Shown here: piece by piece, positions 54,797-62,529 of the stretch
Numbering within the stretch: the first letter of the stretch is position 1
How the letters are laid out: every line of letters starts with the position of its first letter
Origin: Pedobacter chinensis
Lineage (GTDB): Bacteria; Bacteroidota; Bacteroidia; Sphingobacteriales; Sphingobacteriaceae
Length of the DNA: 64,000 nt
Assembly: GCF_003339865.1 (NCBI RefSeq)
Contig: NZ_QPKV01000002.1
Coordinates: 868,001-932,000, forward strand
Direction: 5' to 3'
The notes under the pieces: generated by a model
Told to the model about the DNA's origin: nothing
Database searches by the model: none
The model's input: the letters and a program-made list of their open reading frames with translations, nothing else
Translations under genes and position numbers: made by a program

Positions 54797-55243
54797 CTAA
54801 AGATTATTGATTCCCAATTTCAAGGTATCCTCACGACCGATCACATCAGCAATACTGGTTTCACTCAGTACTTTTAGTGTTGCATCTCTAACATCAATAA
54901 ATGCGCTTCTAATGCCACATGTTTTTTCATCAACACATTCATCACATTTGTGATAAAAGTTTAAACTAGCACAAGGAACCATTGCAATCGGACCATCTGT
55001 AACACGCATAACCTGAACCAACAAAATTTCTTCAGGCTTTTTATTCAGGCTATAACCACCACCGGCTCCTTTTTTACTATATAAAAAACCAGCGTTACGT
55101 AAATCTAAAAGGATTTGCTCAAGGAATTTTTTAGGGATATGCTCCTCCTCTGCAATCTTAGAGATTTGCATCGGTGGTTTTTCTACATTTTTACCAAGAG
55201 CAACAAGTGCTTTAATGGCGTATTTGGTCTTTTTTGATAGCAT
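54797..55243 (-). CDS. Rrf2-family transcriptional regulator, candidate sulfur or Fe-S regulator
   Basis: The 148-residue product starts MLSKKTKYAIKALVALG and has the Rrf2 winged helix with ISKIAEEEHIPKKFLEQILL and the wing LYSKKGAGGGYSL. Four cysteines follow in CASLNFYHKCDECVDEKTCG (about 93-112), which could bind a metal or Fe-S cluster as in IscR-type members. It lies on the same strand directly upstream of the sulfite reductase operon. Relatives such as CymR control cysteine metabolism, so it is a good candidate for the factor that reads the 33-bp motif. That link is inferred. Confidence 0.9.
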   Translation of the reverse strand: MLSKKTKYAIKALVALGKNVEKPPMQISKIAEEEHIPKKFLEQILLDLRNAGFLYSKKGAGGGYSLNKKPEEILLVQVMRVTDGPIAMVPCASLNFYHKCDECVDEKTCGIRSAFIDVRDATLKVLSETSIADVIGREDTLKLGINNL

Positions 55244-55371
55244 ATTTGCACAAAGCTAATAAAAGAAAGTAAATTATAAAACATGCATTAAAGGTAATGA
55301 GATTCTAACTTACCATCCTGATTTAAAATATACCTGAAAATATTATATCTTTAAGCATTAAATTTAGTTTA

Positions 55372-57153
55372 GTGCTCAGGAACATTCCATTTTTAAATAT
55401 TCAAAACCGTAAAATTAGCATTGAATCAAAATTATTTGCTGTTTTATGCTTGTGTTTAATCATAATTTCATTATTAAGTATAATTGTTAACCTTATACTC
55501 CAGTTAACATGGGCAATTAATTTATATATCATATTTGCAACCATTGTTCACGGAACTTTCTACTATTATGCTTTAAAGGACAGTGTAAGCGAACAAGGAA
55601 GGTTCTGGTATTTTATTTATAACGGTGCCATGATGGTACCATCATGGTTTCTAAATGGCGGTGTGTTAGGCTCTACGCCCATTTTTCTGATATTTTATTT
55701 AAGCATTGCCATGCTTTCTCTTTCAAAGAAACTCAGATATATCTATATCTCCTTCTTTTTCGGAACGGTACTCATTTGCATATTCATGGAAGGGATCAAT
55801 CCTAATCTGGTACTCCCTTATCCAGATGATACTGCCAGAGAATTTGATATACTTTTCGCTTTCATAAATGTTGCTTTAATCATGATGATTATGCTTGCAA
55901 TGTATAAAAAGGTTAATGATTATGATCATTTCATTTTAATCAAAAGCAAAAAAAGATTAGAAACCTCTCAACAGGAATTATTGATCGCAAAAGATACTGC
56001 TGAGGCCGCAACCAAAGCCAAATCTGATTTTCTGGCCAATATGAGCCATGAAATCAGAACGCCCCTGAATGGAATTACTGGCGCATCTGAACTTTTAAAG
56101 CTCACTAACCTTGATAAAGAGCAAACAAAACTTCTAAATACGCTACAGGCAAGCAATAGCATTATGATAGATATAGTGAATGATTTGCTTGATATTTCCA
56201 GGATTGAGGCGAATAAAATGGAAATCCATAATTACCCTTTCGAAATCAGAGCATGCATTAAAGATGCCGAAAACATTGTAAGGCCATTATTCAACAATAA
56301 AAACCTGCAACTTATTATAGAAATTGGAAATAATGTACCTGATTTAATTGTCGCTGATGAAATCAGATATAAACAAATTATTATCAACTTATTAAGCAAT
56401 GCTGTAAAATTTACCGAATTTGGATATGTGAAGTTGAGTTTGAAATATTCAAATGCCAACGGAAATAACACATTAATATCCATACTTAAAGATACTGGAA
56501 TAGGTATTGATGATTTAGATATAGAAAAGCTTTTTCTGCCATTTTCTCAAATTAACCCCTCTACCACACGTAAATTTGGAGGTGCCGGACTTGGTTTGGC
56601 AATTTGCAGGAAATTAGCGGAGATGATGGACGGGAAAATTTCAGTAACCAGTGAACAGGATATTGGCTCTGAATTTACATTCACGGTGCCAGTAGCTCCA
56701 TATTATTCCAATCTATCATCAAAAAGCAAAAACCTTACAACCAATAAAACTACCCTGCCTGTTGCTGGAATGCATATTCTTGTTGCTGAAGATAATGTAT
56801 TCAATCAAATCATTACTTCAAAAATGTTAGAGAAGTCTGGCTATAAGTATGCTATTGCAAACGATGGTTTGGAAGCATTAAATAAAGCTGCTGCCGAACA
56901 TTTCAATATTATTCTAATGGATATACAAATGCCATTAATGGATGGCGTTACAACAACATTGGAAATACTAAAACTTTACAACTCCAGAAACATTCATCCA
57001 CCAGTAATTATTGGTTGTAGTGCAAATGCCATGCAGATAGATAAAGATAAGTGTTTGAATGCGGGCATGAAAGATTTTTTAGCAAAGCCCTTCACATTAG
57101 ATGATCTTCGAACAGTGATGATCAAATGGACCAAAAATGATTCGATTTATTAA
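55372..57153 (+). CDS. Hybrid sensor histidine kinase / response regulator
   Basis: The 593-residue kinase has about five or six N-terminal membrane helices (to about 185), a short coiled linker, and HisKA with [20 protein letters not shown] near 222. The ATPase domain has [20 protein letters not shown] and [14 protein letters not shown] receiver domain with [12 protein letters not shown] and phospho-aspartate in [13 protein letters not shown] follows near 525. It starts at a GTG, because no ATG lies near the conserved beginning. There is no output domain, so it probably passes phosphate to an HPt protein elsewhere. Confidence 0.9.
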   Translation: MLRNIPFLNIQNRKISIESKLFAVLCLCLIIISLLSIIVNLILQLTWAINLYIIFATIVHGTFYYYALKDSVSEQGRFWYFIYNGAMMVPSWFLNGGVLGSTPIFLIFYLSIAMLSLSKKLRYIYISFFFGTVLICIFMEGINPNLVLPYPDDTAREFDILFAFINVALIMMIMLAMYKKVNDYDHFILIKSKKRLETSQQELLIAKDTAEAATKAKSDFLANMSHEIRTPLNGITGASELLKLTNLDKEQTKLLNTLQASNSIMIDIVNDLLDISRIEANKMEIHNYPFEIRACIKDAENIVRPLFNNKNLQLIIEIGNNVPDLIVADEIRYKQIIINLLSNAVKFTEFGYVKLSLKYSNANGNNTLISILKDTGIGIDDLDIEKLFLPFSQINPSTTRKFGGAGLGLAICRKLAEMMDGKISVTSEQDIGSEFTFTVPVAPYYSNLSSKSKNLTTNKTTLPVAGMHILVAEDNVFNQIITSKMLEKSGYKYAIANDGLEALNKAAAEHFNIILMDIQMPLMDGVTTTLEILKLYNSRNIHPPVIIGCSANAMQIDKDKCLNAGMKDFLAKPFTLDDLRTVMIKWTKNDSIY

Positions 57154-57244
57154 TCAGGCAATCGTAAAAATAAATCCGATTCCAAACACAAATCAATTTA
57201 TTTGCGTTTAAATCTATTTTACCCCATTCTGTATCAATTTAACA

Positions 57245-58468
57245 ATGAAGAGAAAAGTAAATCTGTTACCAATATTAATTATTGCCTTAATATTTTTTGC
57301 GTTAAATGCTTACGTACTTTCCGGCTTCGGAACAATCAATCATTCTGCTTTATTAATGCCCTTTTTTTGGGTAATAGTTATAGGTTTAACATTGGCATTA
57401 TTTTTTGCAATCTCCCAAATGAGTGTACACGGAATGAGCAGATTCTTTCAGATTATAAGTCATGCTTTTCTGATTGTTTTTGCAGCAGAGGTTGTTTTTG
57501 CATTATTTTTGCTTTTGGGCGATGCTTACAGGTTGCTTATTGCAATATCATCTAATTTTCAACCAGAAGGCTTCCAGATTTTAAGCCGCAGCACTTATTG
57601 GGTTGATTTTGCCTTTATCATGTTTTGCTTAACCGTAGTGCTTTTTATTTTTGGCATTACGAGAGGAAAATATGCTTACAGGGTTATCAAACATACTTTA
57701 TACTTTAATGATTTGCCTGAAAATTTTGATGGTTTTACGATAACGCAAATTTCTGATGTACATGCCGGAAGTTTCACTAAACCCAAGCAAGTACAAAAGG
57801 GAATTGATTTAATTAAGGCACAAAAAAGCGATTTATTTGTGTTTACCGGTGATCTGGTTAATAATGCTGCGTCTGAAATTGTTCCATATCTTGGACATTT
57901 CTCTCAAATAAAGGCCCCATTTGGACAATATGCTATTCTCGGGAATCATGACTATGGCGATTATATGAAATGGCCAAGTGAAAATGATAAAATCCAGAAT
58001 TTGCAGCAATTAAAAACCTACCATCAAGAACTTGGCTTCAGGCTCTTATTGGATGAGCACGTTGAATTAAATAAAAATGGCGAAAAGATTATTTTAGCAG
58101 GAATTGAGAACTGGGGCATTGGTTTTGGTGAACGCGGAAATTTAAATAAAGCTTTACAGGGTACTGCTCCAAATGATTTTAAAATCTTGCTTTCACATGA
58201 TCCTTCTCATTGGGACGCTCAAGTGAAAAATCATCCTTCAAAAATTCAGTTGGCGCTTGCCGGTCATACTCACGGTATGCAATTTGGCATTGAGGCTTTT
58301 GGTTTCAAATGGAGTCCTGTAAAATATCGTTATAAGCATTGGGCCGGCATTAAATTTGAAAATGGCCGGTATTTAAATGTAAACAGGGGTTTCGGATTTA
58401 TTGGCTTCTCCGGACGCATTGGTATTTGGCCGGAAATAACAGTGATTGAATTGAAACGAAAAGTTTAA
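57245..58468 (+). CDS. Membrane-anchored metallophosphoesterase (YkuE/calcineurin-like)
   Basis: The 407-residue product has four N-terminal membrane helices (about 5-25, 35-60, 70-95 and 115-135), then a calcineurin-type domain with all motifs: TQISDVHAGSF, FVFTGDLVNN, ILGNHDYGDY, LLSHDP and LAGHTHGMQFG. These ligate two metals. The substrate is not evident; relatives act on lipids or nucleotides. The gene follows the hybrid kinase on the same strand after 91 bases. Confidence 0.92.
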   Translation: MKRKVNLLPILIIALIFFALNAYVLSGFGTINHSALLMPFFWVIVIGLTLALFFAISQMSVHGMSRFFQIISHAFLIVFAAEVVFALFLLLGDAYRLLIAISSNFQPEGFQILSRSTYWVDFAFIMFCLTVVLFIFGITRGKYAYRVIKHTLYFNDLPENFDGFTITQISDVHAGSFTKPKQVQKGIDLIKAQKSDLFVFTGDLVNNAASEIVPYLGHFSQIKAPFGQYAILGNHDYGDYMKWPSENDKIQNLQQLKTYHQELGFRLLLDEHVELNKNGEKIILAGIENWGIGFGERGNLNKALQGTAPNDFKILLSHDPSHWDAQVKNHPSKIQLALAGHTHGMQFGIEAFGFKWSPVKYRYKHWAGIKFENGRYLNVNRGFGFIGFSGRIGIWPEITVIELKRKV

Positions 58469-58553
58469 CATCACTCAAAATTCCATAAGCAACTAAGAAA
58501 ATAGCAGGTTATTTTTCAGATTAATATTATCTTGTTTTAAAATTCCAAACAAG

Positions 58554-59180
58554 ATGAAAGCAATCTTATTTCTGTTTTTAAGCATCTTATTGTTCGAGGC
58601 ACCTACTATTGAAAAAGACAGGGAACGCTGGAAACCATATTATACAGAGGTAACTCCGCAAAAAGTTGCCGATAAATGGTTTCTTCCATTTGATGTTGCT
58701 GATAGAAAGAAAGTAAGCAATATTAAAATCATCAGCATCTTTGGCGATCATCGTGATAGTTACTATAAAGGCCACATCCATACTGCTATTGATATTAACC
58801 CTTCACAACCGAAAGCCAAATTAATTAATGTGTATGCCATGGCCCACGGTGTGGTTTGTTCCGTACATTTGGGCGAAAATCAAAAAACCGTAGTGGTTAA
58901 ACATACCCTGAAAGATGGTAAAGACATGTTTACAAGTTACAAGCATTTAAAGGAAGTGTATGTAAGCAATGGCCAGCAGGTAGATCAAAACACCAAATTG
59001 GCACGTTTATTTACAAAAGAAGAAAGCAAAAAATATGGCGGCGATTACCACCACCTTCACCTGGAGATAAGAAAAAAATTTGATGATTATGGTTGCGCCA
59101 GTTGGTTAACTTTTAATAACAACCAACTGAACAAAAGATTTTATAACCCTCAATTCTTTTTGAAAGAAAATATTAAATAA
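58554..59180 (+). CDS. M23-family peptidase-like protein, secreted
   Basis: The 208-residue product has a short signal peptide (about 1-16, LFLFLSILLFEAP) and an M23/LytM-like fold. Zinc ligands appear as HIHTAIDI (HxxxD type) near 82 and HLHLEIR near 165. The barrel strands are VYAMAHGVVCSVHLG and KTVVVKHTLKDGKDMFTSY. Members cut peptidoglycan cross-links; some are inactive scaffolds. The ligand set looks complete here. It is a single gene, 85 bases after the phosphoesterase. Confidence 0.82.
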   Translation: MKAILFLFLSILLFEAPTIEKDRERWKPYYTEVTPQKVADKWFLPFDVADRKKVSNIKIISIFGDHRDSYYKGHIHTAIDINPSQPKAKLINVYAMAHGVVCSVHLGENQKTVVVKHTLKDGKDMFTSYKHLKEVYVSNGQQVDQNTKLARLFTKEESKKYGGDYHHLHLEIRKKFDDYGCASWLTFNNNQLNKRFYNPQFFLKENIK

Positions 59181-59308
59181 TGGCAACTATATTCACTCAG
59201 AACAAAGTAGTAAGTCGAATTCCTTTTCACTCAAACGTAGATTAAAATCTAAATAATCAAGGCTATTTCTTATGAATACCCTGCCCTGTCATAAACAATA
59301 TCAGATCG

Positions 59309-59686
59309 TTATATTTTGGAATAGGCTGAAATGTCATTGCTAATGGCCTGTTCATCACCTATTTTCAATCCTCGGCCAAATAAACCGATCATCCCATTTC
59401 TTTTAAGCCCATAGTATATTTTGCCATAATTTAATGCTTCGTCAAAGTTTTTGTTTTTTAAAGCAAATAAATATCTCTCTAAATATAGTTTTTTAGCATG
59501 AGATCTGGCAATAACAAATAAACTAAGTGCAATTCCTATTGCAATCAAGATGACAAAATCAACCGCAGGGTCTTTATCGGTATTGCCTTTCCAAAAATAA
59601 ACCGAACCTAAAATCAAAATAATAGGTGAGGTAATCTTCAGAACTGTCAGTTCAATTTTTGCGAATTTTAAATCGTCTTCTAGCAT
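59309..59686 (-). CDS. Small two-helix membrane protein of unknown function
   Basis: The 125-residue product has two membrane helices (about 14-33 and 42-60) and a basic, tyrosine-rich soluble tail (KKLYLERYLFALKNKNFDEALNYG) that resembles a single TPR-like helix pair. I do not recognise the family. It faces the XRE regulator gene, which is divergent and 91 bases away. Confidence 0.65.
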   Translation of the reverse strand: MLEDDLKFAKIELTVLKITSPIILILGSVYFWKGNTDKDPAVDFVILIAIGIALSLFVIARSHAKKLYLERYLFALKNKNFDEALNYGKIYYGLKRNGMIGLFGRGLKIGDEQAISNDISAYSKI

Positions 59687-59777
59687 AATTTAAGTTTTAA
59701 TAAGTGTTTGAATGATTTAAAACCTAAATATACGACATGTCGTACTCAAGATCAAATCCCAGTGAATTAGTTTTGTT

Positions 59778-60011
59778 TTGATGGCAACAAAAAACCCAAG
59801 GAATGAAAAACTGATTATTACATTTGGTGCAAACGTGCGAAAGTACCGTAATGTAAAAGGTTTGACTATGAATGAACTTGCTGGCCTTTGTGATGTAGAA
59901 TTGGGTACAATAAGCACAGTGGAAAGAGGGGTTGTTAATTGTACAATAAGTACAGCGTTTGCTATTTCAAAAGCCTTGGAAATAACTATTGATAAACTTT
60001 TAGAAGAATAA
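59778..60011 (+). CDS. XRE-family helix-turn-helix regulator
   Basis: The 77-residue product is little more than a DNA-binding domain: VRKYRNVKGLTMNELAGLCD, then VELGTISTVERGVVN as the recognition helix, then AFAISKALEITIDKLLEE. Such single-domain regulators often control a neighbouring gene. The divergent small membrane protein gene upstream is a candidate target. Confidence 0.85.
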   Translation: MMATKNPRNEKLIITFGANVRKYRNVKGLTMNELAGLCDVELGTISTVERGVVNCTISTAFAISKALEITIDKLLEE

Positions 60012-60267
60012 CATTTAACTAACTGATGTACAATTAGATATTTTATAAAAAATTAAGAGTAAAATGAACTTCACACTGCTCTATTGGAAATGAGTGAAAT
60101 AATCCAAAAGGAAATTAATCGTTACTTGACCATAAGAAAAGATTTACATGGGATTAAAACTAAACCAAAATCCAACAATCTTTCTTCCAAGTGAAAATTC
60201 ATAGCTTGCCTCAACTGGGCACAGTTATCTGATAATAGTTATCACAACCTATTTTTAAATCAGAAAA

Positions 60268-60645
60268 TTAATTGTGGTTACAATCTACATCCGAAGTTCC
60301 ATCAGCAGTTAAAATAGCTACCTGATCAACACCTGCACAATCTTTAAATTCCATATCCTTATGGTTATTATTGTACTTCACATAGAAGATTTTATTTTCT
60401 TCCTTAAATTTATCGGGAACATTCAAAAGTGCGGCTCTGTAATCTATGATACCGCCTTTGCTATCTGCTATTGCGGTGGCATCTTTATTAGGACTTGTAA
60501 AACTTACTAAAGCTGCACCTGGTTTGGGGCAGTAATCGGAAATGTATTTTACCTGATAGCACTTGTTTACCTGGCCTTCTTTTTCGCAAGAAACAGATAA
60601 AAGAATCACTATAAAAAGAAAGGGAACGGCTAGTTTTTTTTTCAT
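60268..60645 (-). CDS. Small lipoprotein of unknown function
   Basis: Starting at MKKKLAVPF, the 125-residue product has a lipoprotein signal peptide ending LLSVSC (cysteine near residue 19). The mature part has four further cysteines (NKCYQVKYISDYCPKPG, FKDCAG, VDCNHN) that probably form disulfides in the periplasm. I do not recognise a family. The ATG at 60645 is chosen because the upstream codons add a charged stretch before the signal peptide. Confidence 0.7.
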   Translation of the reverse strand: MKKKLAVPFLFIVILLSVSCEKEGQVNKCYQVKYISDYCPKPGAALVSFTSPNKDATAIADSKGGIIDYRAALLNVPDKFKEENKIFYVKYNNNHKDMEFKDCAGVDQVAILTADGTSDVDCNHN

Positions 60646-60765
60646 TGTTTGGTTTGAGGGCATTTAATTGTTCAAAGATTATTAAAGGATTTATTTCTTT
60701 CAAGATTAAAATACAGAACATGTCAAAACCTTTACGGAAAGGCTTTAATCCTTGTCTAAATTATC

Positions 60766-61169
60766 TCAGGGATTATTGTAAACGAATTTAGGTTTGCCAT
60801 TTTCACAGACGACCGATTTTGGAGGAGTATTGTACATACAATCAGAAGCTACATTCCATTTTACATTGAATTCCTTTTGATGATTGGTAAATGTTTCCAC
60901 TCTCTCTAGAAAATCATGCTCATCAATTTTCGATGAATAAGCAATATAACCGGTTGGACCACCACAGGCCTTGGTACCTATGGCTGTGAATTTCCATTCT
61001 GAAGCATTTTCACAACTAAATTGAACCGATAGTTTTTGGATAACCTCATATTCTGCATTAAGCTTATTTTGATGTTCTTCTCTGGTACTGACTGACCGTC
61101 ATCTTTGCATCCAAAATTGATGATAATACACATGATTAAAGAAAAGATGATATAAAGTTTTCTGTTCAT
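60766..61169 (-). pseudogene. Lipoprotein gene with a frameshift
   Basis: The first frame (61169 down to about 61095) gives a lipoprotein signal MNRKLYIIFSLIMCIIINFG and the lipobox cysteine. After about QSVPE the sensible reading moves to another frame: EEHQNKLNAEYEVIQKLSVQ, then CENASEWKFTAIGTKACGG, PTGYIAYSSKIDEHDF and a stop at 60766. Together the two parts make a coherent protein of about 130 residues with a paired-cysteine domain. The shift lies close to a GTCAGTCAGT slippage-prone stretch. It is either a true lesion or a sequencing error. Confidence 0.65.
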
Positions 61170-61325
61170 AAGCTGATGTGTAGCTGATTTTTTAAACCTA
61201 AACGAATAAGAAAGGAGAAACGCTACAACGTTTTCATAAAATGTTAAAAGGATGAGTTAGAAAAGTCGTGATCTGTTACAAAACTTCCAAAAAAGCAACA
61301 GTGCACAACATCTGAAGCAAACCGT

Positions 61326-61411
61326 TTAAAAAATATAAAACTTAAGCACATTGCCTTGCTGGTCATAAAGAGAAGCGAAAGATCCCGTTTTCAAGGAATG
61401 AGTCGACTTTT
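61326..61411 (-). pseudogene. Possible remnant of a VOC (glyoxalase-like) gene
   Basis: On the minus strand, 27 codons ending in a stop read KTGSFASLYDQQGNVLKFY near the end. This resembles the last strand of VOC-fold proteins (D-x-x-GN-x-x-x-x-Y). No upstream part of such a gene remains. The rest of 61170-61567 is AT-rich without a gene. Confidence 0.3.
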
Positions 61412-61567
61412 ATATATCCTCATTTAGAATTATAATGTCTGTTATGATCAGACAAAATTATTTATTAATATTTCTCAGCTTCAATCAAACGACTATATTG
61501 TAATATTAAATAGTATAATTAATATTACAAATATTCAGCCTAATTATGGAAGTAAGGGATAGATTAA

Positions 61568-61879
61568 TTAAAATTTAATTTTTAATGTACATTTTTTTCT
61601 TTCGTCGCTATTTACAAATCCATCAGGTAAAGTTACCCGCAATCCTTTTCGGCTCTGCTTCCAGCTAACCTCAACATCTTCATCTTCCAGAATAAGTTCT
61701 TTGACCTGTAAAACATCCGTTGATAAAGATTTAATAATCAAATCACCATGATTAAATTCCTGCAAAACAATACTTAACTCATCATCTTTTCCTGAATAAA
61801 AAATCATAGGTTTAAGCTCATGAATATTAAGGGGATTTAAAATATTATTAGTTTTTATTTCTTTTGCATTTGTTGCCAT
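61568..61879 (-). CDS. Small protein resembling the C-terminal beta domain of GH29 alpha-L-fucosidases
   Basis: The 103-residue product has no signal peptide. From about residue 30 it reads KDDELSIVLQEF, IIKSLSTDVLQVKELIL and VEVSWKQSRKGLRVTLPDG, a pattern like the C-terminal sandwich of GH29 enzymes, which often ends WKQ...GL.VTLP. It lacks any catalytic domain. It may be the tail of a deleted fucosidase that has kept or gained a start, or an independent small protein. A CAAACGTTTG operator lies about 150 bases upstream. Confidence 0.5.
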   Translation of the reverse strand: MATNAKEIKTNNILNPLNIHELKPMIFYSGKDDELSIVLQEFNHGDLIIKSLSTDVLQVKELILEDEDVEVSWKQSRKGLRVTLPDGFVNSDERKKCTLKIKF

Positions 61880-62027
61880 GATAATGTTGTGAAGCGTTCG
61901 TAAAATATATTGATTAATTAACTGGTAGAAAGTAAGGTATTCAGACAGGGAAATTATTTAGGTTATTCTTGGTTAGTATCGCTAAATTAATGATGATTTA
62001 ATTGATACCTATAAAAATATTCCAGCG

Positions 62028-62037
62028 CAAACGTTTG
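62028..62037. promoter_or_regulatory. LacI-type operator, site 1
   Basis: CAAACGTTTG within AGCGCAAACGTTTGAG lies 149 bases upstream of the small GH29-like gene. Confidence 0.5.
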
Positions 62038-62336
62038 AGTTTTAATTATGTTACATAACAGACCGTTTTCTTTATTTGTTTTTTAAAAAAAAGGAGCCTT
62101 GACAACAAATGAACCGGTCAGATAGAGGAAACGCTTATTATAAAAGGAACTTGGGTAATGTTAAGCTTCAATTAAACTTTAGTACTAATTAGTACTACAA
62201 ACGGATAAGCTCACGAGAGATAACTTAAGGTTAAATACAGCTATTCCTAAACATACTGGAAATATTTAGGCATAGAATTTTTGAGTCTTTTTGTTTAAAA
62301 CTTCATAAAGTAATTAAAAACATAAAAATTTATGCG

Positions 62337-62346
62337 CAAACGTTTG
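62337..62346. promoter_or_regulatory. LacI-type operator, site 2
   Basis: CAAACGTTTG within ATGCGCAAACGTTTGATTT shares the GCGCAAACGTTTGA context with site 1, 309 bases away, a spacing that would allow DNA looping. Confidence 0.5.
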
Positions 62347-62529
62347 ATTTAAAGGATAAAGCAACCTTTTAATATTTTTCAATATGTTTAGCAATTATAT
62401 ATTGCTTCGTTGTTTTTCTACGCAAACATGGTTATTATTGATTGATCAAACTGATGATATTCCTTTACCGTGTCAACTAAACTTCGTAAGTTTGAGGCTC
62501 ACAAGTCAAAAAGACAAGCTTACATTAGC

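Larger units (their letters stand above)
61880..62529. other. Gene-free interval with two CAAACGTTTG sites
   Basis: About 650 AT-rich bases without a convincing gene. It contains the operators at 62028 and 62337 and a half-site CGCAAACATGG near 62422. A short open frame at its right end only overlaps the glycosidase gene on the other strand. Confidence 0.5.

Noticed and set aside
60092..60195. Short frame reading MSEIIQKEINRYLTIR and onwards after the XRE gene
   Set aside because: It has about 35 codons, a weak start and no relatives I can recognise; too little to call a gene.
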